A DNA stretch of 64,000 nt from Apiospora phragmitis (GCA_038363925.1 JAQQWL010000008.1:248001-312000); one strand, 5' to 3'; positions 23,470-35,493 are shown, numbered from the stretch's first letter. Notes: generated by a model from the letters alone, not told the origin. Translations and numbers: made by a program.

Positions 23470-26400
23470 CTTCCTTTTCCGTCTGGTACTGATGCCGAGA
23501 TCCCACAAGGTAATTGGAATAGGTTATACTGCTTTCTTCTTGCAGCAGTTTGTTGGTTGATTAAGTCTTTCTGGCGGTCCCAGAAGCAAGCGCAAAGACT
23601 TTGAAGTCGCTTGCTGTATTACCGTGATGCGGCCTTGCACATCAGCCCGTGCTCCAGTTGATGTTGATTGATAGTGAGATAGAAGCCAAGCACATCTAAT
23701 CGATTTGGACAGTTGGATGAGTTGAGGAGTTCACCCACGATTCCACTTGAGCGACGAGCAGGCGATTCTTGTACTCAAGTTGAAATGGTAGTAGTCTCCT
23801 CCCTAGCATGCAATCTCGAGAAAAAGAAAAGAAAAAAACTGCTATCCACTTGGTCTGGGTCGGTCCTAGTGAATGGTCTGCTGCCAGTCCACTTTGCGCC
23901 GTTCCCTGTGGGGCCCGTCAGCGCGCCCAAAATGCGCCAGGCGGGGCTAACTCTGCGGAAGTTTCTCCTGGAAGCGCAACCAGATCCGTGGGTCGCCACC
24001 AACTGCGATTCGATTTGGCATCGCACGCTAGGGCAGCCCACTCGCATCGTGGGCAATCATGATGGAAGGGACATGATCAACAGTCGTGCAGTTAGACATA
24101 CGGCTTCTCTCATTGGAGCTGGCGCTTCAAGGATGTCAGCTTTAGCGACCGTTTCCTACTGTCTGACTAGCGGCTTCGGCGGCTTCCGCAAGGTGTCAGG
24201 TCGGGTTCAGAGCAAGGTGAGTGTCTATGCTTTCCTTTGGCAGTGTCCAAACGACAACAACATAAATTACGGATTGACCCGAGTCTATGGTTTATATTGG
24301 ATTTCGCGAACAGTGAATGCATAACTGCACTCGGATGTACTTGTTGTAGCCACTGGCACTGGTGGTTGTAGTTGGGAAGGAACTGAAGGTTCGAGTGTGA
24401 CGAGATAGCGACGAAACCAAACATTTTTTTTCAGCTCGTCCGTCGGACGCCAAGAATTGCACTTGCACTAACTAGGCCTGCTGAGGCTGCATCTAGAATC
24501 ATGAGCCATCAACCACATGGCAATGACGGCTACTGGAAAAACAATATCGAATGAATGTGATAGGTTGTAGATACAGCTGTAGACGGAAGTACGCCTTCTT
24601 TCTGATCATACTGTAACCTAACCTAATACTCATCTGTCATCCGATCAAAACTGGCATCCAAACGTGGGGGTGGCACCCATACTGGATGGACTAAAGGGGC
24701 ACCTTTCTAGCCAGACTTGACAATCGAAGTCGTCGAAGTTTCGGTCTAGATAGGATCTCCCGTCCTCAGATAACCCCAGTGTTTTGCCAGTAGATGGCAT
24801 TTCTACCTACTCATGCAAGGTAAAGCTTCTGGCTTAGGATTGAGTTGCCTCCCTCCCCCCAAAATATTTGTCCGGCTATTGCTCCGTGGAACATATTCTA
24901 AGAAGTACATTTTAGGTAGGAACATATCTTACTAGGTGGTAAGGTACAAACATTGTTGACATACGGGAGAGTTGGACGGATATCCCTCCGTACTCTTTCC
25001 AAAGGCGGAGGAGTCTTATGGGTTACGGATCATCGGCGAGATCTTGATATCAAATACTTAGAGGTTTTGTAGGCAATAGCAGCGGATAGGTACCTTGCAG
25101 TGAATATATTATACATGAAAGCTATAATGGCAATAGGCATGCCTTAACTCATATATTCCCAATTATATCACCAATGAGATACTTGTATAAGTACATGAGT
25201 CATGAGCAGTCTTGTATGAATGTGTGTTTCAAGATGAAATATCACCAGACTCGTATATAATCATCACTCACAGACCGAAAATTCTAACGACTGGACCAGA
25301 GAATGCGCATGTGACATAAGGGGCAGATTGTCACACGCACGCCAACGAAGGCATGCATACCGGTCCAACAGATAACGGCATTCCTGAAGGATATGGCGGC
25401 CAAGGGACAAAAGGACGTCCGAAGGATGCCAGACTAGGTGTATATAAACCTGACGAATCACCCTCCTAGAAGGAGAGGAAGGACAGAAGACCAGAGCCCC
25501 TAGAAGTGCCATAGTCAATTATTAGCTGAACCAGAACCAAGCCCTTACTGCCCTTGTCACACAGATCCCATACAAGCTCGTGAAAGCTCACTCTTCCGCA
25601 AGTCTTCTAATGCCACACGTCTTTACGCAACTGCTACTGCATTATGAAGACAACTTCTTTGAAGTAAATATCTCGAGTTCAAATTGCTCAAACCATAGGA
25701 TGGATATTCGTGTGCAGTGGTTGGTGTAACAGTCCACAAAATTCCGGCACGATAGGCCATCCCCCTTTCCGTTAAGTTCTGCTTCTATTTTTAGTTATAC
25801 GATGTTGTCCTCAAGAGAACATATCACAATAGAGTACAGTTGTTAAATGCAGTCCCATGCAAACCTGTACTCACAGAAATTTGCATGGCAAAGGTATGAG
25901 TGGTACAGCGTTTTGTTGAACCTGCCCCCTTACGGCTGCGCATGATACATTCAGGAGATGCCGGTGGAACGACTGATATCCGAGCCTAAAGTGATACGAG
26001 ATGCAAGATTCATGAGTATAAGTGTGCTAGCTTTCGGAATCCAAAGCCACAATGGCCTCGGCCGAGCACCGGAGGTGGACACTCGGGCTGCCTATAAAAA
26101 TAGCGCCTGGTGCTACGGCAGCTCCCTGCGGTGTGAAAGGACGGATCGGGACGGATCGGATCGGATCGGATCACATCTGCAATTAAATTACTCACTCAGT
26201 AAATATGTACAGGCATATGCGGAGGTTTTTCGACAAAGTGTGTCTTATATCTTCCCCAGCCACACCCAGCCAATTGCCGATCAGATGCCCCTTTTAACCC
26301 GCTAACCCCTGATCTTATCTCGCCTTAAATTACCCCCAGACGGTCTTCGATGACTTATTATTGCCGACCACTTTGCCAATAAGTTCTGTTCTTTTCTTTC

Positions 26401-26922
26401 CCCAAGACGGCCAGCGGTGGCTGCGTTGGTTACATGCACACAACCTGCGAACCAACTGCCGCGACTCGAGCCACTCATTCCCCGCTCGTGTGGTAGTGTA
26501 GTCACTGCATGCCACTATGTATGCAGTGGGCGATTTGGCTCCATGCAGAGGTCAGAGGTCTATGGTGGAAGAATGTCTTGACTCGAAGCTAATGGCCGGA
26601 ATTTTGGAAGCCGAAGATTGAGTTGGGTTCACAAGTGGTGAACCTGGCAGTTGAGGGCTTAGTTGAGGCTTATTATGATCGTTGTTGTATTCACTACCTA
26701 TTGTTGTATTCACTATTGCGAACCGCCCAGCGAATGGACAACGTCTCAGAGAGAAATAAATACCGGCAGTTCAAGCCATAATGACTCACAAATCTCCCTT
26801 TCCTACGATTATGAGAGACACAGAGGTGATCGGCGAGGGTAATCTTTGAGTACTTCACTGTTGCTGTATCTTCTTGGAGCATACGCCAAAGGACGCAACG
26901 GTATGCATTTGCAACAGCTGTA
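23470..26922. other. Intergenic stretch, partly AT-rich
   Basis: No gene is supportable. The segment 24880-25260 is AT-rich. At 26141-26171 there are about five tandem GGATC/CGGAT units. The last few hundred bases should carry the promoter of the carboxylesterase. Confidence 0.5.
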
Positions 26923-28608
26923 ATGAGGGCCAACTTCGTTCTAGTGGCTCTGAGCCTCACGGTATCGTGCACACTAGGAGTCCAAGATATCGTGCGAACG
27001 AACTGTGGCGTGTACAATGGACAAAGCAGCGCCAAGGATGGAATCACCAGATGGTTGGGAATGCGATATGCAGCTCCGCCCGTGGGGAACTTGAGGTTCG
27101 AGCCGCCGCAAGATCCACAATGTGTCGATAGGATACAAGAAGCGTCACAGGTGAATACAAAAGCAGCATAGCAAAAAGCCATCAACTGGCGAATTGACTA
27201 ACCATGAGTCCAGCACGGGAAGTACTGTCTCGCCACCGGGGCTTCACCTAAAGACAGCCGTACGTCGGAGGATTGCCTGTTTATCGACGTATTCGCACCA
27301 ACCAACGCCAGCACTTTCTCCCGGTTACCCGTGTTCTTCTTCATTCAAGGCGGCGGCTTCAATTCAGACAGCAATCCCAACCTCGATGGACGGGGCCTCA
27401 TCCAAGCGGGCAACCACTCGATCGTGGTCGTGACGTTCAACTACCGTGTCGGCCCGTATGGTTTCATAACCGACGGCGACAGGATTACTCCGAACAACGG
27501 CCTGCAGGATCAGAGAAAGGCGCTGCAGTGGGTGCAAACCAACATTGCGCAATTCGGTGGAGACCCAAAACACGTCGTCCTCGGCGGCGCCTCGGCCGGC
27601 GCTGCGAGCATCAGCCTGCAGCTCGCAGCCTATGGGGGTCAAGACTTTGGCCTGTTCCATGGCGCAGCGGCGGAATCCGTCTCATTTGCACCGGTGTTGA
27701 CAGTTGGGCAGTCGCAGTACCAGTACGATAACTTCAGCCAGCGTTTGGGATGCGTGCATGGCCACAAGTCGAACTTCACCTCCTCCTTGGCCTGTTTGCG
27801 ATCGAAGACGGCCGCCCAGTTGCAGGCCCAAAACCACAACATTCCCTATCCAGAAGCGAGCGGCCCGCCGCTCTACATGTGGAATCCAGTTGTGGACGGC
27901 GATCTGCTGCGCGACGTGACATACAATGCGTATGCGCAGGGCAAATTTGTGAAAGTGCCGATGTTGATCGGGGACGACACGAACGGGGGCACGGTGTTTA
28001 CGCCGCGGAACACCTCGACACTTCGGCAGAGTGACGAGTTCCTCTACAACCAATTCCCATTCCTCAATTACGACCAACTCAGCACCATCAACAAGGTCTA
28101 CCCGAACTTGAACGCCTCGTGCCCGGCTGCGGGCTGCTACTGGCGGCAAGTTAGCGACGTGTACGGCGACATGCGTTATATGTGTCCTGGGCTATACATC
28201 TCGTCGGAACTTGAGCTCTGTGGCGTTCGAGGCACGTGGAATTACCGTTACGATGTACGGGACCCTGCGCAAGTAAAACAGGGGCTTGGGGTGCCACATG
28301 TGGTGGAGGTGAACGCCATTTTCGGGCCTCAGAACGTTCAAGGACGCGCGCCGGCGAGCTACGTACCTGGAGGTATCAACGCGCATGTCGTCCCCGTGAT
28401 CCAGGGGTATTGGACTAGTTTTATCCGGTCGCTGGACCCGAACAAGCATAGATACCCTGGCTCGGCGCATTGGGATGCTTGGACGAAGACTGGGCAGCAG
28501 CGACTGCTGTTTCAAACAGAGGGCGTGACGGCCATGGAAACGGTGGACTACAGCACACAGGAGCGTTGTCGATATTTTAATACGATAGGGCCATCCATAC
28601 TACAGTAG
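26923..28608 (+). CDS. Secreted type-B carboxylesterase
   Basis: Two exons, 26923-27150 and 27214-28608, are joined in phase across a 63-bp intron (GTGAAT donor, GACTAAC branch, CCAG acceptor). They encode 540 residues without any frameshift. The N-terminus (MRANFVLVALSLTVSCTLG) is a signal peptide. Alpha/beta-hydrolase type-B marks follow: GMRYAAPPVGNLRF, EDCLFIDVFAP, FFFIQGGGF (oxyanion hole), NYRVGPYGF, then FGGDPKHVVLGGASAGA with the nucleophile at Ser203. The usual Glu before the Ser is Ala here, which is common in fungal members. GVPHVVEVNAIFG near the C-terminus likely supplies the catalytic His. Several NxS/T sites fit secretion. It should cleave carboxylic esters, but the substrate cannot be read from sequence. 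Confidence 0.93.
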
Positions 28609-28978
28609 TGCAGCTGCAAATAGGATATCCAGATGCACAATGCAATGTGTGGTCTTATTTCTGGAAGTTGTTCATCAAAAGACGACGAAAAAGATACGTG
28701 ATCTGTCTGTAGATCTGGGAAGAAACATAGTTAATATTCAACTGCCGCTCACAAGTAGGTGGGTAGGGAGCAGTACCCGAATTCTCGTGGGTGCCAGGTG
28801 TCCCACCCTATGTGATAGGCATCATGGCCTCGAGAGCCCATATGACCAAGGCGAAGACGATCAACACATGGCCAGCTTGAAGACCATTTTTCTGATCTTT
28901 GACAAGGGCCTCAATCTCTGTCACTGTGATGCGGTGACCGTGCAAGGCGTGCTCTTGCCCAGTTCTCACCTATTGCGG
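28609..28978. other. Intergenic region between converging genes
   Basis: Only 3' untranslated sequence is expected here. I see no gene or repeat. Confidence 0.5.
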
Positions 28979-29644
28979 TCATCTTCTGAACTGCTTCACT
29001 TTGAGCTGCTGCGCTGAGCACTCAATCAGCTCAGCCAAGCGGCGCTCGCGAGTCTCGGCGCGCTTTGCAGACATGGCCCAGTCGAAAACGTTTCTTTTGT
29101 AGCCGGGCGGGGCATGAATCAGGAATTCGGATGCAGCAGCATCTGCAGCTAGCTTTGCAGCCGAGTCCCCGTCAAGACCTAATGATTCGCGCTCAAATGT
29201 CATCTGAGCAGTGTTTTCAACAGTATGAAGCGCAAATGCCGCTTTTCCTGGCTCCCGCATTCTGTCAGCTGCTTCGAGGGCGGCGACTTTGTTTATATTG
29301 ACCCGGCTCCAGTGGCTTCTCTTTCCTCTGGGGGTGAAGCGCTTGACGTGACGCGCGCCATCCAGACTCTTGCCATGGCCATCAATCCAGCCCCAGCAGA
29401 GGGCTTCGTCGACAGCCTCTGACCATGTCATGCCCACCTTCCCCGAATGCTTCTTATAAAACCCAACGAAAACTTCGGTTGCAGTGTCATGATTATGCGA
29501 AAGCCAGTCTTCAAAGGCGGATGGAGGCTCGAAGAACATGGGATTTTCAAAGCTTGATGTTTTGGGCTGCACCGTCGATAATAGGCCTTGCGATCGGCGC
29601 AAGTTTGCTGCGAGTCTTCTACGGGCCATCTGGACAGTTTTCAT
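28979..29644 (-). CDS. YdeI/OmpD-associated (OmdA) family protein
   Basis: This is an intronless 221-residue ORF. Motifs of the YdeI/OmdA family are clear: FEDWLSHNHDTATEVFVGFYKKH, TWSEAVDEALCWGWIDG, RFTPRGKRSHWSRVNINKV and, at the end, PPGYKRNVFDWAMSAKRAETRERRLAELI. Family members are mostly bacterial (E. coli YdeI is linked to polymyxin/bacteriocin tolerance), with scattered fungal copies. The length matches the bacterial proteins plus a short basic N-terminal extension (MARRRLAANLRR) that could be a mitochondrial presequence. The molecular function is unknown. The absence of introns and the mainly bacterial family suggest old horizontal transfer, which needs a phylogeny. Confidence 0.88.
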   Translation of the reverse strand: MKTVQMARRRLAANLRRSQGLLSTVQPKTSSFENPMFFEPPSAFEDWLSHNHDTATEVFVGFYKKHSGKVGMTWSEAVDEALCWGWIDGHGKSLDGARHVKRFTPRGKRSHWSRVNINKVAALEAADRMREPGKAAFALHTVENTAQMTFERESLGLDGDSAAKLAADAAASEFLIHAPPGYKRNVFDWAMSAKRAETRERRLAELIECSAQQLKVKQFRR

Positions 29645-29858
29645 ATAGTCAAGTGAGCGTGAATAACAAATAACCAGGTGATATTAAGGAATATGTAAGT
29701 AGTAATGTCTGTTGCCAGGATTGACAATGGGCGGATGAAATGTATTGAAGTCAGGTACTCCGTACTCCGTAAGCAGTAAGGGAGGAGGAAGATCCACCGA
29801 CCCACCTATTTAATTGACAGCAGCCCCACATTCTCTTTGCTTACGCTAGCAGCTTAGG

Positions 29859-29866
29859 TATATAAA
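29859..29866 (+). promoter_or_regulatory. TATA box of a short spliced transcript candidate
   Basis: TATATAAA lies about 65-70 bases upstream of a consensus intron (29931-29991), a spacing that fits a core promoter. No long ORF follows. Confidence 0.4.
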
Positions 29867-29930
29867 TTCTAATAATTGATAACTCTTTCGCCTTCGGGCA
29901 TTTGGTCTATTGAAACGATACAGAGAAGAT

Positions 29931-30037
29931 GTAAGTTTCAAAGGTCCCATGTTCAAATCTGACTTGTGACAGTATACTAACAACCACACAGTAGCATGGC
30001 CCCTGCACTAAGGATGACACGCTCAATCAAAGAATAG
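29931..30037 (+). other. Consensus intron followed by a 13-codon ORF
   Basis: GTAAGT at 29931, a perfect TACTAAC branch point at 29975-29981 and a CACAG acceptor ending at 29991 form a 61-bp intron of the type used by genes in this window. Immediately after it, an ATG at 29996 opens a frame of only 13 codons (MAPALRMTRSIKE) ending at 30037. With the TATA box upstream, this looks like the start of a real transcript. It could be non-coding, encode a micropeptide, or be the remnant of a lost gene. Confidence 0.35.
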
Positions 30038-30979
30038 CTACCAATTTTTTTGCATTCTTTTTTTCTTGTTCACAACCACCTTCTATCCTTGCTTTCTTGG
30101 TGTTGCGCAGGTGGGCTCCCACTGTTGTTGCATACCGGACAGCCATCGACTCAATAATGAGAGATGCACATTGATGCCACCAGGCCTAACGGGAGTAAAC
30201 TTTTGGTGCGCGTTCATTCCTACAAACAATGCGTGGCGTGCATTTCCTACCATTACATTGATAGCCATGACGCACTGGAGGTGGCCCTGCTGGAAAGCTT
30301 GCGAAGTGCGGAAGGACAGATGGATGTGACTATCCGTACATTAACATTAAGTTCCTGCGAGCCATTGGTTCAGCCGGACAAGTCCATCGTCACCTTTCGC
30401 ATTTTGCCGGTTACCCAGAACAGACAGCAGACGAACACAGCACCAGCTACGTACCTCTGGCTCATGCTTAGGTCCATCATAATATAACAGCGCCGTGGGA
30501 AACCACGAAGACTGGCAATAGTCCATGGGCCATACTAACGGCATATCACCAACCAGAACGGCGACAATACATGTTTCTCACAAACAAGTTCTCGCCACAA
30601 AGATCTTCAGTCCGGTGATCAGGCAGTCATTATTACAGGACGCTCCGATTCGACGAATGGTGTTGGACAGGTCGACGACTATTCCACTATGAGGGTCAAC
30701 AAAAAAGGGACCCGTGCTTGAGTAACCAACAAATAATGATATTGTGCCAGCGGTAATTGCTACTTCTACGCATACACTCCACAGACAATCGTACGCCCTT
30801 GGGCCTTTTTGATGGCCTTCAAATCAGATTACACCTCACGCTTTTTGGCCCCTTTTGACTTGTCTGGCCAGAGTCGCCACCTTATCTTGGGATGCAACCA
30901 TCTAACTTGAAGGGATTAGTCCTTGTTTCCTATCGTAGATGTAGATGCTACTCGCTCACTGCAGCAGACCTGCAGTGCT
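30038..30979. other. Intergenic, nothing recognised
   Basis: No ORF shows family features and no repeat is evident. Confidence 0.4.
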
Positions 30980-31334
30980 CTAGAGACCGCCAAGGAGGCC
31001 ATCGAGCCCGCCGAGTCCGCCTAGCAAACCACCTTTGTCGCCTCCCTTATCGTTTGAGCCAGAGCCACCTGCCTTGGAGGGCTCGGGCTGGGGATGACAG
31101 AGCTCGAGGGACTTGCGGGGCCAGGGGCACAGTCGGCGGCAACGGGATTGCCTGCCCTTCGTCAACCTTGTCGAGGGTCGATCCGAGCTGCTCGTCGGCC
31201 TCACCTAGCGCGGGCCCGACCGACTTGCCGGCTTCGTTCAGCACTGAGTCGACGGGGAGACCGGGAAGGCCGCCGATTGATGAGGCTGCTGCCAGAGAGA
31301 CTGCGGTGGCGATGAGGGCCAACGAGTACTCCAT
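30980..31334 (-). CDS. Small secreted Gly/Pro-rich protein
   Basis: The ATG at 31332-31334 opens a strong signal peptide (MEYSLALIATAVSLAAASS), followed by a mature part rich in Gly, Pro, Leu, Asp and Glu. In the literal frame it ends at 31047 after 95 residues. The neighbouring frame continues to 30980 with a Gly/Asp/Leu repeat tail (GGLLGGLGGLDGLLGGL). One extra base, most simply in GGGG at 31090-31093 (plus strand), would join the two into about 117 residues. A TATA-like box lies upstream. There is no Cys-rich framework, so a classical effector fold is unlikely. Function is unknown. Confidence 0.55.
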
Positions 31335-31481
31335 GGTGTCGAGATGGTTGAATGAGTGAGTGTGGTTTATGGGAATGAAAGTCTCGAAGTCGATGTCGGT
31401 TGCAAATAATGAAAGAGAGAGTGGTGGTTGGTGAGCTGTTCTAATCGGTATAGTTCTCGAATCGCTGAAAGCAGCTGGTCG

Positions 31482-31490
31482 TTTTATATA
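31482..31490 (-). promoter_or_regulatory. TATA-like box for the small secreted protein gene
   Basis: On the minus strand the sequence reads TATATAAAA, about 150 bases upstream of the ATG at 31334. This is a reasonable position for a core promoter. Confidence 0.4.
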
Positions 31491-31955
31491 CATATTTGTG
31501 CGTATTACTTGATAATGAGTGTCGTTCGCGTCCACTAAGGGATGGATGCATGGCGACCTTCAGGGCCATGGCATGGGGATATCGTTCTCCAAGTTATGTG
31601 AGACATATTTGTCGCTTGTCTCAACCCGCCTGTAGCGAACCATCAAGGGCTCTGTGAGGATGTTGAATCTCTCGACATTCCGAACTTGACCCGTATTATG
31701 GCTTTGGCGTAGTTGAGCGGCGCACGACTTGCCGGATTGACCAAAAGATCACCATTTCTCGATTTTGATATCCTCAAGTCATGCCTATTTCGCTCATTCC
31801 TTTTCCCCCTTGATACCACAGTCTGTCTGAGTGCGAATTCCGCCGAGAAGGTGACTCGCGTTGCTCGATTATCTCAAGAACACAATACTCCCTTCGGGTC
31901 GAACTCTAGTATCAGTAGCGGTTGTCTTGGTCCGTCCCTTTCCATGCACATCAGA

Positions 31956-32267
31956 TCAAAAGCATGAATCATGCTTCTTCCGACCGGTGGTGACCCACCA
32001 GAGAGTCCAGGTCGACAACATCAGCAGCAAGGCCGGGACCGTGGCGAGAAGAGCGACCCAGAATGCCAGACTGTGATCTTTCGGGGGCCAGGCAATCAAA
32101 GCCCAGTCTTCCTCTCTCGTATAGTGACGATGCGACGGTATCGTCGTCGTAGTCGTTGCTCCCGGCCCTGAAGTACCCGGTAATGGTGCGCCAGAACATA
32201 AGACCGCCACGACGAGAAGAGGAATGAGGACCCGACAGACGAAACGACTTGACATTGTGCTGACCAT
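31956..32267 (-). CDS. Small membrane protein, unknown
   Basis: An intronless ORF of 103 residues. It starts with a hydrophobic segment (VLIPLLVVAVLCSGA) likely to be a signal peptide or anchor. A Thr/Pro/Ser-rich linker follows, then a second hydrophobic helix (FWVALLATVPALLLMLSTW), ending with a basic tail (TGRKKHDSCF). This is the layout of a type I membrane protein with a short external part. The frame is open upstream to about 32399, but the ATG at 32265-32267 is placed just before the hydrophobic segment and is preferred. No family is recognised, and it may be a chance ORF. Confidence 0.4.
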   Translation of the reverse strand: MVSTMSSRFVCRVLIPLLVVAVLCSGAPLPGTSGPGATTTTTIPSHRHYTREEDWALIAWPPKDHSLAFWVALLATVPALLLMLSTWTLWWVTTGRKKHDSCF

Positions 32268-32853
32268 GTTGAATATCAAAGCGAGATAAGTTAAAAAGAG
32301 CGAATAGGCTAAGATATGAACCGAATGTATGTGTGCGTAAGTAGTCATATAAGTCGAGGTGCAATGGGAGGAGGAGGGAGGAGCCATGTGTCTGACCATA
32401 TACCGTTCGGTGAAAGCTGGTCAAAAGCGATGATGGACAGACAACAATGGCTTTATGACAACAAACGTCCAACACCATTCAAGTCCGCCATGCTGCGAAG
32501 TAAACATACCGAATGCTTGATAGCACTTTCCTTTGTTGTTGGCTAGCCCATGACAACAAAGGAAGATCAACCATCTCCACCGCAGCTACCGACCGACCAA
32601 CCGACCAAGTGGGCACTCAACGTTATTGTCCCGAAAGCTTTGATCAGAGATGAAGCCGCACTTCACGATAGCGCATTCACGAATAATTTAGAGAAGCGAT
32701 GAAAACTTTCTCGAAGGAGGGAATGCATGTAAAACTTGTGGCCGGCTTTCTGTAGGCATTACCAGGACCATCTGCCACTAGGCAGCCTTGAACAACTCGA
32801 CTACGGCTAAGCCACAATAACATGTGCCTAATTAATATCGACGGCTGCAGATT
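32268..32853. other. Intergenic, nothing recognised
   Basis: Only the 5' region of the small membrane protein and the 3' region of the permease are expected here. Confidence 0.4.
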
Positions 32854-34776
32854 TCAGTACTGAAACCTGAAATCCAATCGCTTGTTTCCTTCCTTTTCGC
32901 GAGCCTCCTGGTCAGTTTGGTACGCTGCTCTCTCCTCCGAAGACATAGCGCTCCAGACTTTCTCCTTCTTCTTATTGAGATAGGCAAGGTACTGTCGCTG
33001 GGCGAGGAACGTCACCAGAGACAGCGCGCAAATGGAGACGAGAACTTTGTTCCCCGTCTTGTAGTAAGGCTTATCGTATGTCCTGTATATCTGGCTGCCA
33101 ATCAGGGAGCCCACTTGCACGATGACGTTCTAGATAGGAGGTGAGGTTTTAGCATTGTCTCAACTGTGTTTTTGGAACGATGATGACGAGCTTACATATG
33201 TTGCGGCTGTGATGGCGCGCTTCTTCACGTCGAAGGTATTCTCGGATAGCCAGGACGAAACGATGGGGTGGAAGTATGGGTAGCCCGACACCAGAGTGAT
33301 CAACGCGAAGCGCTCCCAGTCCCTGCCGCCGTCGGGGATCGTGAGGAGGGCGGTGAAGAGGGGACCAGCCAGAACTCCCCGAAGAAGCAGTGGAGGGCAC
33401 GCTCGTTGAAGTACTCGCTGCTGTACGCGAGCGCTAGCATCGTGATGATCTGGATGCCGGCCGAAGGGGCGGTTAACATGTTCGAGGCGAAGGTCGAGAA
33501 GCCGAAATTCTTGAGCGTTAAGGTGAGGTAGGCTTGGACGGGCGTGGCCGGGATGTAGGCGATGAGCCCAATAAAGTATAGGCCCCAGACCGACTTGTCA
33601 GACCAAGCGTCCTTGATGTCTTGGAAAGTAGCAGGCTCCCGGAGAGCCGTAAGACCCTTTGCGGGGTCATCGCGCAGGATACGCTACAGCTATTAGTACA
33701 TATGCGGCTGTTTTGAAAGATAGCCTACTCACGTTAATCATGATAACTTCTTCTCTTTCTGTATACCAAGGCCGGGGGCACAGGATAGACTTGGTAGCGG
33801 TCGGAGAGCTTGGGAGGAAGAGAAGAGACACGACACCAATAAGCACGGTCAGGAGGCCCTCGAGGAGAAATAGCCAGAACCATCCAGGGCGGCCGGCCAC
33901 GCCTCGCATCTCGAGTATACCGGCTGCGAGCAGCGCTGAGATGACCCCTATTCATTGTGTTAATAGTCCATTGTGGAATCAAGCGGTAACCCCAAAAATA
34001 GTACTTACGGGCAACATTCAGAGTGGACCAAAATGCAGCAAGACGAACAGAGAGCTCTCGACTTGTGTAGAAATACGTTGCCATCAAGATGGCGCCTGGG
34101 ATGAAGCCACCTTCACACATGCCGATAAATGCACGCGTGACATAAAAGGATGCCTTGTTGGTGATGAAGGCTTGCGACCAAGAGACAGTCCCCCAGAGAA
34201 TCATCATTGTGGGAAGCACATATTTGAAACCGTAGCCTGGTTTATATTAGCCTGGGTTCTGAATTGGCATGGCCAAACTTACGCTTTGTGAGGAACTGGA
34301 CTGGAAATTCGGCAGCCATGAAGCAGACCAGCTGGATCGTAGTACCCTAGCAGATGTGAGTACACTTGTAAGATTGGGATACTAGCACAACACTGACATT
34401 GTTATAATCATCACTGGCGAGTTTCAAGTCCGCCAGGAAAGTATCCGCCAATGCGTTAGAAAGATTGCCACGATCAAGTTGAAGACCGAAGAACTGGACC
34501 AGTGTCAGTACAAAATCGTACGAGGTATGTAGGCGGGGTTGGGGGTCTGACCATGACACAGAGCCATGAGAGGAGCATGAGATCGGTTTTTCGCAGGACC
34601 TTTCGTTCCTCCTCGGGTGTCCAAGTAACATACGGATCCCATCGGTGGCCGCCCTCGTAACTCTGATGAGGTTGGATGGCATGATGAAGGTTCTCCCGGC
34701 CTGCTTCAACATGTGTCTTCGATGGAATCGATTCGGCATCGGCCTTTGGCCGGCTTTCGATATCGTCGCTTCCCAT
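32854..34776 (-). CDS. MFS permease of the Dal5 / anion:cation symporter (ACS) family
   Basis: Seven exons splice in phase: 34552-34776, 34398-34493, 34283-34346, 34009-34236, 33733-33947, 33196-33683 and 32854-33129. The product is 530 residues after adding one C. The first exons give RKVLRKTDLMLLSWLCVM then FFGLQLDRGNLSNALAD, the N-terminal signature of Dal5-type permeases. FYVTRAFIGMCEGGFIPGAI and AGRPGWFWLFLLEGLLTVLI are typical of helices 4-6. Later exons contribute the second six-helix half and a long charged cytoplasmic tail. The family includes transporters for allantoate, nicotinate, pantothenate, biotin and, in yeast Soa1, sulfonates and inorganic sulfur. A missing base at GGGG 33360-33363 breaks exon 6. 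The gene is divergent from the TauD gene, so a sulfonate or related anion is the best-guess cargo. Confidence 0.9.
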
Positions 34777-35493
34777 GATGTTTGGAGAAAATATTACAGT
34801 TTGCTACGAGGTACCCGGGTCGAGACGCTTGAACGAGATGGCGATGCTGACTGCTCCGAGCCAGCAATGGAACACCGCATTTCATCAACCAACGGGAACA
34901 TCCCAAGTTATACCATTGTGCTGGGGGGTTATAGGTCTAATGTGGCTTGCGTGCCGCGGCATGAGGAAGAACGCGTTGGATCTTGGATATAGCCAGGGGT
35001 GGCCATGCCGTTCACCCAAGAAAATCACACATCAGCTCCGAGAAACAAGGACTAGCGTCTTGTCCCACTGGTGAATCCCTTCCTGCCCAGTTTCTTAGAC
35101 TTGCATACCATGCCTCACGGCTCTCTCGCGCAAATCATATGTCGTCCCAAATAGGATAACACCATGATCCGCTAGCGTGATTGGGTATAAAGCGATGGGT
35201 CTACCCCGAGATTGCGGGGTTCCCGTCCACGGAGAAATCCTCGGAGACATGGATCATGCCGGAGGCAGTGATCACGACATCATAGAGCCGGATGTCGTTC
35301 GATGCAGCCCAGGCACAAAGAGTTAAATAGGCGCGCATGGCTCCTTGCTTGCCCTCGTCAAACGTACAGAAGTAGACGAGTAACTAGCCCAAAGCGGACC
35401 GCCTCCTTGAACCCATTTTATGTTGCAAGATCAGGGGTACAATTTCATCATCTGAACTCATACCGAAGAAGCACCTATCATCAACACGCAAAC
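34777..35493. promoter_or_regulatory. Shared divergent promoter region of permease and dioxygenase
   Basis: These 717 bp separate the two start codons and should contain both promoters. Several CATG-containing words are present (for example near 35249), which could be sites for a Cys3/MetR-type sulfur regulator. I do not see a clean consensus site, so this remains a suggestion. Confidence 0.45.

Noticed and set aside
24880..25260. AT-rich segment as a RIP-mutated transposon
   Set aside because: No transposon coding remnants or terminal repeats were found; ordinary AT-rich intergenic DNA is sufficient.
29945..29965. GTTCAAATCT resembling a tRNA T arm
   Set aside because: It lies within a well-formed spliceosomal intron and no acceptor or anticodon arm can be folded.
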